From contig CAJPNS010000044.1 of assembly GCA_905372135.1 (NCBI GenBank), positions 1-14,595 of the forward strand: a stretch of 14,595 bases of DNA, in the 5' to 3' direction. A model generated the notes under the pieces. It saw only the letters and a program-made list of their open reading frames with translations. It was not told the DNA's origin and did not search any database. Made by a program: the position numbers and the translations under genes. Of the stretch, positions 1 through 5,413 are shown in pieces; position 1 is the stretch's first letter, and every line of letters starts with the position of its first letter. Source of the stretch: Porphyromonadaceae bacterium (GTDB taxonomy: Bacteria > Bacteroidota > Bacteroidia > Bacteroidales > Paludibacteraceae).

Positions 1-163
1 CTTTTCTTATGTCAAGATAAGAAAAGTATGTGGGTTTGGGCAAAGCCCAAGAGAAGATTTTGTGCTTCGCACAAAATACGTACAAAAAAGGGCGAACACA
101 TGGGTTCGCCCCTACGGATACGTGTATTAAATGATGTTGCCCAGACAATTCGTGAATTGTCTG
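1..163. repeat. Cluster of five perfect hairpin palindromes
   Basis: Five perfect inverted repeats follow one another with short spacers. Arms are 1-10/17-26 (10 bp), 36-41/45-50 (6 bp, AAA loop), 57-65/69-77 (9 bp, TTC loop), 90-97/104-111 (8 bp, GGGCGAAC arm) and 142-151/154-163 (10 bp, CAGACAATTC arm, 2-nt centre). The arms are unrelated in sequence to each other. The GGGCGAAC...GTTCGCCC type is reminiscent of short palindromes often interspersed in bacterial intergenic regions, but copy number cannot be judged from one window. The cluster may continue left of base 1. It is read as an intergenic REP-like mosaic and not as coding DNA. Confidence 0.7.
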
Positions 164-400
164 TACGTGGTAGGTGATTATCGGGCGGCGGGTATCGCTG
201 TGAATATGCCAATTTTGGCACATATACATTACAATCAATACTTACGTCGGTTTCGAACGTTCGCTCGATATTTGCAAATATTGCTAAGGAGTGATTCGGA
301 GATAACGACAAGAGGCTACCCTCGCGCAGGGATAACCTCTTTCATATTTTTACAGAGCCTATTTCTTATGGAGAAAAAGAATAGGGTTTACAGCCTCGTC
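164..400. other. Non-coding region with further palindromes
   Basis: No convincing gene lies between the left palindrome cluster and the end of the hydratase gene. Open frames across it lack a plausible start (one begins at a TTG) and run through the palindromes. Further short perfect palindromes occur at 207-220 (TGCCAATTTTGGCA), 254-263 (CGAACGTTCG) and 268-281 (ATATTTGCAAATAT). Two hairpins at 311-340 and 358-385 lie just beyond the minus-strand operon and are listed separately. I see no promoter that clearly serves a gene here. Confidence 0.6.
311..385 (-). terminator. Two hairpins downstream of the kamE operon
   Basis: Just past the stop codon at 401 are two imperfect hairpins. One pairs 358-367 with 377-385 (CCTATT...AATAGG plus CTT/AAG with one bulge). 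The other pairs 311-322 with 328-340 (AGAGG/CCTCT outer stem, CCCT/AGGG inner stem, small internal loop). They are placed to end the minus-strand transcript, but neither is followed by a clean U-tract on that strand. The 311-340 hairpin is followed by a T-rich stretch on the plus strand. Termination is inferred from position only. Confidence 0.4.
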
Positions 401-802
401 TTAAAACTGCGTAAAGTGTTTTAGCATCGCCTCGCCCGTGATACAATCTTTACCCTCACCATCGACGATACGACACGATACGGTGCCCGAATGTTTCTCG
501 GCATTATGAGCCGTAACCTCGAAGAGAGCCTTGTATTTGGTATCGACAAACATCGGCGCACGAAACTTCATCTCTTGCGACATATATATCGTGCCTTGCC
601 CCGGGAAGAGCGTACCGAACACCTTCGAAAATACAGCCCCCGACAAGAAGCCGTGCATTATCGGACGGCCAAATGGGGTCGTCTTAGCAAATTCGGCATC
701 GATGTGGATAGGGTTGTTGTCGCCCGTAACGCGGGCAAAGAGTTCTACATCCTGTTGCGTGTACGAAAACTCGTATTCGTATCTGTCTCCTACTTTAAGC
801 AT
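401..802 (-). CDS. MaoC-type (R)-enoyl-CoA hydratase
   Basis: A 133-residue single hot-dog protein of the MaoC / PhaJ family, which hydrates trans-2-enoyl-CoA to (R)-3-hydroxyacyl-CoA in the cytoplasm. The hydratase-2 motif is visible: F22-A-R-V-T-G-D28-N-N-P-I-H33-I-D35, with Asp28 and His33 spaced five apart like the catalytic Asp/His pair of PhaJ, then PFGRPIMHG at residues 43-51. Length is typical of the single-domain form. It is the last gene of the minus-strand group, 30 bp after the CoA-transferase gene, so crotonyl-CoA/3-hydroxybutyryl-CoA is a reasonable substrate guess. It does not show the sequence features I recall for 3-aminobutyryl-CoA ammonia-lyase (Kal), although that enzyme also has a hot-dog fold. 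Family is well supported; the precise substrate is inferred from context. Confidence 0.85.
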   Translation of the reverse strand: MLKVGDRYEYEFSYTQQDVELFARVTGDNNPIHIDAEFAKTTPFGRPIMHGFLSGAVFSKVFGTLFPGQGTIYMSQEMKFRAPMFVDTKYKALFEVTAHNAEKHSGTVSCRIVDGEGKDCITGEAMLKHFTQF

Positions 803-832
803 ATCTTTACTCTGTTTATTATATTAACGATA

Positions 833-1489
833 TTAGAACATCGGTTTTATATCCGACGGTATTATAAGTGTTGCCTCCGTATTTTGCTGTACTTGGTCGA
901 CGGTAAACTCAGGGTTTATCTCCGAGAGCACTATACCATCGGGCGTTATCTTCATCACACCCATTTCGGTTACTATCATATCCACTTCGTGCGGTGCGGT
1001 CAGTGGCAGAGTGCACCTCTTCAAAATTTTTGGTTTGCCCTTGGCGGTATGCTCCATAGCAAGTATTACTTCCTTGGCTCCCACGAGCAAGTCCATAGCC
1101 CCGCCCATACCGATTGTCTTACCTCCGGGCAATATCCAGTTGGCAAGGTTACCTTGCTCGTCTACCTGCATTGCACCGAGTATCGTAACGTCGACGTGCC
1201 CGCCGCGTATGATACCGAACGAGGTAGAAGAGTCGAAGATAGAGCCGCCCGGTAGTACCGATATATATCCGCCGCCGGCATTGACGAGGTATTTGTTCTC
1301 TTTGCCTTCCTCCGGCGTGGGACCGAGTCCGAGCAGACCGTTTTCAGACTGCAACACCACTTTTACGCCTTCGGGCAAGTAATTGGGTATCAAAGTCGGC
1401 AAGCCGATACCGAGATTTACCACAAATCCGTCTTTCAACTCCTTGGCACAGCGTCTGGCTATTACTTCTCTTATCTGATTTTTATCCAT
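833..1489 (-). CDS. atoA: Butyrate/acetoacetate CoA-transferase subunit beta
   Basis: This 218-residue protein is a family I CoA-transferase subunit B (AtoA/ScoB type). The signature S48-E49-N50-G51 is present, Glu49 being the residue that forms the glutamyl-CoA thioester. Other family hallmarks are the N-terminal IARRCAKELKDG, the NLGIGLPTL stretch at about residues 25-33, and the glycine-rich GGKTIGMGGAMDLL segment. Such enzymes move CoA between acetoacetyl-CoA, butyrate and acetate, and in lysine fermenters the transfer is from butyryl-CoA to acetoacetate. The enzyme needs an alpha subunit (AtoD), which is not in this window. The gene starts 14 bp after kamE and is followed 30 bp later by the MaoC hydratase, consistent with one transcript. 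The family could also act on other 3-oxoacids; the kamE neighbour favours the butyrate/acetoacetate role. Confidence 0.88.
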   Translation of the reverse strand: MDKNQIREVIARRCAKELKDGFVVNLGIGLPTLIPNYLPEGVKVVLQSENGLLGLGPTPEEGKENKYLVNAGGGYISVLPGGSIFDSSTSFGIIRGGHVDVTILGAMQVDEQGNLANWILPGGKTIGMGGAMDLLVGAKEVILAMEHTAKGKPKILKRCTLPLTAPHEVDMIVTEMGVMKITPDGIVLSEINPEFTVDQVQQNTEATLIIPSDIKPMF

Positions 1490-1503
1490 ATAGGTTATAA
1501 TGT

Positions 1504-2295
1504 TTATTTGTTGTTGATTCTTCTATCGAGTTCTTCGGCAATGTACGACGATACGTCGTCGGCGTAAGTGTTGGCACCGAAGCCGGCGTCGTAGCCGAGC
1601 TCCTTAGCGAGTTCGTGCGATATACGCGGACCTCCGCAGATAAGTATCATCTTGTGGCGAAGCCCTTCGGCTTCGAGTAGCTCCACCAAGTTGACGAGGT
1701 TCTTTATGTGCACGTCTTTCTGGGTAACGGTCTGCGAAACGAGCAGTGCATCGGCACCGACCTCTATCGCCTTGGCGATGAAATCTTCGTTGTCGACCTG
1801 GCTACCCATATTTATCGCCTCTATCATATCGTAACGCTCGAGCCCGTAATGACCTGCATAGCCTTTCATATTCATAATAGCGTCTATACCCACAGTATGT
1901 GCGTCGGTGCCGGTAGAAGCGCCGAGGACGACTATCTTACGCCCGATATGTTCCCTAATGTACTCGTCGCATTCGTGCATATCCATTACAGTACTCTCTA
2001 CTTTGGGCACATGTATCTGTGTATAATCGACCGTGTGGGTAGAGGAGCCGTAACAGTTGAAAAAAGTAAAACCTTCGGTGAGTTGTTTGTAGAAAACGAC
2101 CTGAGGATTCTCAAAGCCCATCTTGCGTATAAGCTGCTTAGCTGCTTCCACAGCCTCATCGCCGCAAGGGACGGGCAGGGTAAAACTCAACTGGGTTTTA
2201 CCGTCGTTCATAGTATCGCCGTAAGGCTTGATTTTGGTAAGGTCGAGGGTTTTGTCGAAATCCTTGCCTTCCATCGAATAAAGTCCGCCACTCAT
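1504..2295 (-). CDS. kamE: Lysine 5,6-aminomutase beta (cobalamin) subunit
   Basis: This is the adenosylcobalamin-binding subunit of D-lysine/beta-lysine 5,6-aminomutase, which moves the terminal amino group during lysine fermentation. At 263 residues it matches the usual length of about 260. The base-off cobalamin motif DxHxxG is seen at D131-A-H133-T-V-G136, with His133 as the expected lower cobalt ligand. Lys144, in MNMKGYAGHYGLER, occupies the position of the PLP Schiff-base lysine known for this subunit. The rest is a Rossmann-like B12 domain with SQTVTQKDVH and ICGGPR motifs; the N-terminus (GLYSMEG, KPYGDTMNDG) is also family-typical. The gene leads an operon with atoA and the MaoC gene and has a consensus promoter upstream. 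The catalytic alpha subunit KamD, commonly encoded just upstream, is absent here. Confidence 0.93.
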   Translation of the reverse strand: MSGGLYSMEGKDFDKTLDLTKIKPYGDTMNDGKTQLSFTLPVPCGDEAVEAAKQLIRKMGFENPQVVFYKQLTEGFTFFNCYGSSTHTVDYTQIHVPKVESTVMDMHECDEYIREHIGRKIVVLGASTGTDAHTVGIDAIMNMKGYAGHYGLERYDMIEAINMGSQVDNEDFIAKAIEVGADALLVSQTVTQKDVHIKNLVNLVELLEAEGLRHKMILICGGPRISHELAKELGYDAGFGANTYADDVSSYIAEELDRRINNK

Positions 2296-2375
2296 ATAAT
2301 GTAATTCCTATTATCTAGTATTCTTTTGTTGTTAAAATAAATGATATTGTTATCTATGTATGAAATTATAAGTTA

Positions 2376-2406
2376 CAAAATTAGTTCTTTTTACGCAAAC
2401 CACAAA
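2376..2406 (-). promoter_or_regulatory. Bacteroidota-type promoter for kamE operon
   Basis: On the minus strand TTTG (2403-2406) is followed after exactly 19 bp by TAATTTTG (2376-2383), matching the Bacteroidota sigma-ABfr consensus TTTG-N19-TAnnTTTG. Transcription should begin a few bases below 2376, leaving a leader of roughly 70-75 nt before the kamE ATG at 2295. Its position shows that kamE is the first gene of its transcript. Confidence 0.75.
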
Positions 2407-2434
2407 ACGCGAGATACCCTTGCCTACGACGAAT

Positions 2435-2468
2435 GTTATTCTCGTTTTTTATGCTTGTGTAGAATAAC
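2435..2468 (-). terminator. Inverted repeat after the dehydrogenase gene
   Basis: A perfect 8-bp inverted repeat (GTTATTCT 2435-2442 / AGAATAAC 2461-2468) with an 18-nt loop starts two bases past the dehydrogenase stop codon. It sits between that gene and the kamE promoter, where a transcript end is expected. The only run of identical bases (TTTTTT, plus strand) lies inside the loop, so a classical Rho-independent terminator is uncertain. Confidence 0.4.
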
Positions 2469-2469
2469 C

Positions 2470-3678
2470 TCAGGCTTCGAACTCTATATCTCCGTCTGCC
2501 TCACAGTGATATGGCAGCCCGCTCTGGGCAAGCTTTTCGAGGAATGGGTCGGGGTCGAACTCTTCTACATTGAATACGCCTGCTCCGCTCCATTTGCCTG
2601 TGAGGAACATATAGGCTCCCGTCATAGCAGGTACTCCTGTGGTGTAGCTGACGGCTTGCGTGCCTGTCTCTTTGTACGCCGCTTCGTGCGAGCAGTTGTT
2701 GTAGATGTACAGTGTAGTCGGTTTACCGTCTTTTACCCCGCGAATACGACAACCTATCGAAGTCTGTCCCGTGTAATTTTCGCCCAAGTCTTGCGGATTG
2801 GGTAGTACGGCTTTGAGGAACTGTATCGGCACTATCTTTTGCCCGTTGTAGTCTATCTCGTCGATACGTGCCATACCGATATTCTGTATCACGCGTAGAT
2901 GAGTGAGATACTCTTGCCCGAATGTCATCCAGAAGCGGGCACGACGCAGCGAAGGGAAGTTTTTCACCAGACTCTCGAGCTCTTCGTGGTAGAGCAGATA
3001 CGAGTCTTTGATGCCGATGTCGGGATAATCGAGCTCGCGATGCACCGAAAGCGGTGCTGTGGTGTGCCATTTGCCGCCTTCCCAATACTTACCCTCTTGG
3101 GTTATTTCGCGTATGTTGATTTCGGGATTGAAGTTCGTGGCAAATGCTTTGCCGTGATTACCTGCGTTGCAATCGACTATATCGAGGTAGTGCATCTCGT
3201 CGAAGTAGTGTTTGGCGGCGTATGCGGTGAAGACCGATGTTACGCCCGGGTCGAAGCCGCAGCCGAGTATGGCTGTAAGCCCCGCACGGCGGAACTTATC
3301 CTGATATGCCCACTGCCAAGAGTACTCGAAGTGTGCCTCGTCTTTGGGTTCGTAGTTGGCGGTGTCGAGGTAGTTTACGCCGCTCTCGAGGCAGGCGTCC
3401 ATAATGGTCAGGTCTTGATACGGCAGTGCAACGTTTATGACAATTTTTGGTTTGAACTCGTTGAATAGCTTTACCAATTCGGGTACATTGTCGGCATCGA
3501 CGGCGGCGGTCTTCACCTCTACGCCGTAGCGTTGCTTTACATCTCGGGCTATTGCGTCGCACTTCGATTTGGTACGGCTCGCAAGCAGTATTTCGGTAAA
3601 GACATCGCTATTCTGTGCCAGCTTGTGTACGACTACCGTGCCTACGCCTCCCGCTCCTATTACTATTACTTTACTCAT
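2470..3678 (-). CDS. Carboxynorspermidine synthase-like dehydrogenase
   Basis: A 402-residue cytoplasmic NAD(P)-dependent enzyme of the saccharopine dehydrogenase (LYS1-like) superfamily. The N-terminal Rossmann fold shows VIGAGGVGTVVVHK at residues 5-18. Downstream are VALPYQDLTIMDACL, NYLDTANYEPKDEAH, ILGCGFDPGVTSV and NNCSHEAAYKETG, stretches typical of the Bacteroidota proteins annotated as carboxynorspermidine/carboxyspermidine dehydrogenase. That enzyme reductively condenses aspartate semialdehyde with a diamine in the alternative spermidine/norspermidine route. Length fits the family, about 400. The decarboxylase partner (nspC) is not in this window. The start lies 27 bp after the serine palmitoyltransferase stop, so the two are probably co-transcribed. 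Because lysine genes are close by, a true saccharopine dehydrogenase is an alternative, but the motif pattern argues for the polyamine enzyme. Confidence 0.8.
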   Translation of the reverse strand: MSKVIVIGAGGVGTVVVHKLAQNSDVFTEILLASRTKSKCDAIARDVKQRYGVEVKTAAVDADNVPELVKLFNEFKPKIVINVALPYQDLTIMDACLESGVNYLDTANYEPKDEAHFEYSWQWAYQDKFRRAGLTAILGCGFDPGVTSVFTAYAAKHYFDEMHYLDIVDCNAGNHGKAFATNFNPEINIREITQEGKYWEGGKWHTTAPLSVHRELDYPDIGIKDSYLLYHEELESLVKNFPSLRRARFWMTFGQEYLTHLRVIQNIGMARIDEIDYNGQKIVPIQFLKAVLPNPQDLGENYTGQTSIGCRIRGVKDGKPTTLYIYNNCSHEAAYKETGTQAVSYTTGVPAMTGAYMFLTGKWSGAGVFNVEEFDPDPFLEKLAQSGLPYHCEADGDIEFEA

Positions 3679-3705
3679 AAATGGTTGTCTTTTGCGTTTT
3701 TGAAG

Positions 3706-4890
3706 TTAGATAATACCGTATTTCTTGAATGTTTTTGTGATTTTCTCTAAAGCAAAATCTATCTGGGGTATTGTGTGTGTTGCCATTAGCGAGAATCGTA
3801 TAAGCGTATCTTTAGGAGCTACGGCAGGCGATACTACAGGATTGACGAATATACCCTCTTCGAACAAATCGCGAGTAATCATAAAGGTTTTTTCGTTGTC
3901 GCGTATAAATAGAGGTATTATCGGGGTCGATGTGTGTCCTATCTCGAAATTGCGTGAGCGGAAGCCTTCGAGAGCGTAGTGTGTCAGCTGCCAGAGATGT
4001 TCGAAACGTTCGGGTTCGCTCATCATTATATCGAGGGCAGCACTTGCGGCTCCCATAGCTGCCGGAGTAGGCGAGGCACTGAATATGTACGAACGTGCAT
4101 TGTGTCTCAGCCAATTGGCTGTAATAGAGTCGGTAGCAATGAAACCACCAATCGAGGCAAACGATTTGCTGAAAGTTCCCATTATGAGGTCTACCTCAGA
4201 GGTTAGTCCGAGATGGTGGCACACGCCCTGACCGTTTTTACCGAATACACCAAGAGAATGAGCCTCATCTACATAGATATTGGCGTTGTACTTATGTGCA
4301 AGAGCTACGATTTCTTCCAACTTAGTAACGTCGCCTTCCATCGAAAAGACTCCATCGACTATTATCATCTTGATTTTGTCGGGGTTGCAACTTTGCAGAC
4401 GTTTTTCGAGCGACTCCATGTCGTTGTGCTTGAATTTCATGGTGTTTGAGAAACTCAGTCGTACTCCTTCCACTATCGAAGCGTGGTTTAGCTCATCCCA
4501 AATGATATAGTCGTCTTTGCCTGTCAGAGCAGGTATTACTCCTACGTTTACCAACATACCGGCAGAGAAAATTATCGCCTCTTCTTTGCCTACGAATTTA
4601 GCCAGTTTATGTTCAAGCTCGACGTGTATATCAAGAGTCCCATTCAAGAAACGACTGCCGGCCATTCCTGTACCATACTTTTTGGTAGCTGCTATGGCTG
4701 CTTCTTTTACTTTTGGATGGTTGGTGAGCCCTAAGTATGAGTTCGAACCAAACATAAGTACTTTGCGACCACTCATAACAACCTCCGTATCTTGTTCGCT
4801 CGATATAGCTCTGAAATACGGATATATACCGGCTTCTTTGGTTTTCTGTGGAGCGTCGTATTTTATTAGTTTCTGTTGTAATAGTCTCAT
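3706..4890 (-). CDS. spt: Serine palmitoyltransferase (AOS family)
   Basis: This 394-residue PLP enzyme of the alpha-oxoamine synthase family most resembles Bacteroides serine palmitoyltransferase, which condenses L-serine with a fatty acyl-CoA to 3-ketosphinganine, the first step of sphingolipid synthesis. The PLP lysine is Lys242 in TFSKSFASIGGF. Asp208 and His211 lie in YVDEAHSLG, and His136 in the DELNHASIV segment is positioned to stack on the cofactor ring. The N-terminal GSNSYLGLT and GSRFLNGT motifs are also typical. The C-terminal SPAVAPKDTLIRFSLMATHT contains the expected substrate-side arginine. 2-amino-3-ketobutyrate CoA ligase and 8-amino-7-oxononanoate synthase are relatives and remain possible. 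The gene leads an apparent two-gene operon with the dehydrogenase. A TAAATTTG -7 element lies upstream. Confidence 0.83.
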   Translation of the reverse strand: MRLLQQKLIKYDAPQKTKEAGIYPYFRAISSEQDTEVVMSGRKVLMFGSNSYLGLTNHPKVKEAAIAATKKYGTGMAGSRFLNGTLDIHVELEHKLAKFVGKEEAIIFSAGMLVNVGVIPALTGKDDYIIWDELNHASIVEGVRLSFSNTMKFKHNDMESLEKRLQSCNPDKIKMIIVDGVFSMEGDVTKLEEIVALAHKYNANIYVDEAHSLGVFGKNGQGVCHHLGLTSEVDLIMGTFSKSFASIGGFIATDSITANWLRHNARSYIFSASPTPAAMGAASAALDIMMSEPERFEHLWQLTHYALEGFRSRNFEIGHTSTPIIPLFIRDNEKTFMITRDLFEEGIFVNPVVSPAVAPKDTLIRFSLMATHTIPQIDFALEKITKTFKKYGII

Positions 4891-4944
4891 TACTAAATTG
4901 TTTTGTTTACATTACACAATGTCCTTTTTTCGCAAAAATGAGTG

Positions 4945-4952
4945 CAAATTTA
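4945..4952 (-). promoter_or_regulatory. Putative -7 element upstream of spt
   Basis: TAAATTTG on the minus strand matches TAnnTTTG, 54 bp upstream of the spt ATG. No TTTG-like -33 element is found at the usual spacing (GTGT is there instead), so this rests on the -7 box and position alone. Confidence 0.45.
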
Positions 4953-4978
4953 CACTATTTTTTCCGATTATACACTAA

Positions 4979-5023
4979 GCTATGCCATAAAATGATTGCT
5001 GTATATAACGCTATGCCATAAAA
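4979..5023. repeat. Pair of 14-bp direct repeats
   Basis: GCTATGCCATAAAA occurs at 4979-4992 and again at 5010-5023, with starts 31 bp apart (about three helical turns). The pair lies between the tRNA-Lys terminator and the spt promoter region, upstream of the -7 box at 4945-4952. The right-hand copy overlaps the terminator's A/T tract. It could be a binding site for a regulator or a small local duplication. Confidence 0.5.
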
Positions 5024-5057
5024 AACAAATAGTTGCCACTATGATTATGGCAACTAT
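5019..5057 (-). terminator. Rho-independent terminator of tRNA-Lys
   Basis: Minus-strand hairpin with a perfect 10-bp stem (ATAGTTGCCA / TGGCAACTAT; 5048-5057 with 5029-5038) and a 9-nt loop, followed by TTGTTTTTTAT. It begins 3 bp after the tRNA 3' end, so it almost certainly ends the tRNA transcript. Confidence 0.85.
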
Positions 5058-5060
5058 CCG

Positions 5061-5133
5061 TGATCCAGCTGGGGCTCGAACCCAGGACCCCATCCTTAAA
5101 AGGGATGTGCTCTACCTGCTGAGCTACTGAATC
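5061..5133 (-). tRNA. tRNA-Lys (anticodon UUU)
   Basis: A 73-nt tRNA gene. The acceptor stem pairs GATTCAG with CTGGATC (one G-T wobble), followed by discriminator A. The D-arm reads TAGCTCAG...GGTAGAGCA. The anticodon arm CATCC-CTTTTAA-GGATG gives anticodon TTT, and the T-arm CTGGG-TTCGAGC-CCCAG is canonical. CCA is not encoded (the genomic sequence continues CGG after the discriminator). It has its own promoter at 5182-5211 and a strong terminator, and its nearness to lysine-catabolic genes is probably chance. Confidence 0.96.
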
Positions 5134-5181
5134 TCTCAATATTATTTTTTATTCAACTCGCCTGATTAAAAATCGGGAATG

Positions 5182-5211
5182 CAAAATTACAAAAAAAAAC
5201 GAATATACAAT
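5182..5211 (-). promoter_or_regulatory. Promoter of tRNA-Lys
   Basis: Minus-strand ATTG (5208-5211), an 18-bp spacer, then TAATTTTG (5182-5189), close to the Bacteroidota TTTG-N19-TAnnTTTG pattern. The expected start point is about 40 nt before the mature tRNA 5' end at 5133. A weak stem in the leader (CCTGAT / ATCGGG, 5161-5177) has one mismatch. Confidence 0.65.
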
Positions 5212-5413
5212 ATCTCAGATGAAATTATTTTGTAAAAAAACATGTAAGTAACTTGTATAGACGATAGTAGACTATATGATCATAGACCAAAAATATACTC
5301 TCGATTCGATAAAAACGAAATAACGGCAACGAAACTAAAAGGTTGGTCGGATACAAAGAGCAATCTTTTTTTGTATTTTTGCACTCTAAAAATCAATTAA
5401 TGTTCGATATGTT
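5212..5413. other. Divergent intergenic region before the HD gene
   Basis: AT-rich spacer between the tRNA-Lys promoter and the HD-domain gene. The only element I can point to is TATTTTTG at 5374-5381 on the plus strand, a TAnnTTTG -7 candidate 32 bp before the ATG at 5414. It lacks a good -33 box at the usual spacing. No small gene or RNA structure was recognised. Confidence 0.4.

Noticed and set aside
1..163. CRISPR array
   Set aside because: The palindromes differ in sequence and spacing, so there is no repeated unit with unique spacers, and no cas genes are present.
12..424. Open frames on both strands (12-311 minus, 131-424 plus)
   Set aside because: They pass through the palindromic repeats, the minus frame starts at TTG, and their products show no recognisable family or signal. 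Treated as non-coding.
401..802. Possible 3-aminobutyryl-CoA ammonia-lyase (kal)
   Set aside because: The Asp-x4-His hydratase motif and PFGRPIMHG stretch fit MaoC/PhaJ; Kal-like features that I would expect are not seen.
491..1255. 254-codon plus-strand open frame over the hydratase and atoA genes
   Set aside because: It is antisense to two well-supported enzyme genes with intact catalytic motifs; its product is an irregular shadow translation.
1708..2304. 198-codon plus-strand open frame opposite kamE
   Set aside because: Shadow of kamE, whose cobalamin and PLP residues are conserved.
2470..3678. Possible 3,5-diaminohexanoate dehydrogenase (kdd) because of nearby kamE
   Set aside because: The sequence follows the saccharopine dehydrogenase/carboxynorspermidine synthase pattern (GCGFDPGV, NNCSHEAAYKE) and the gene is on a separate transcript from kamE.
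5061..5133. tRNA-Lys as attachment site of an integrated element
   Set aside because: No integrase, phage gene or repeated copy of the tRNA 3' end was found in the window; the nearby 14-bp direct repeats do not match the tRNA.
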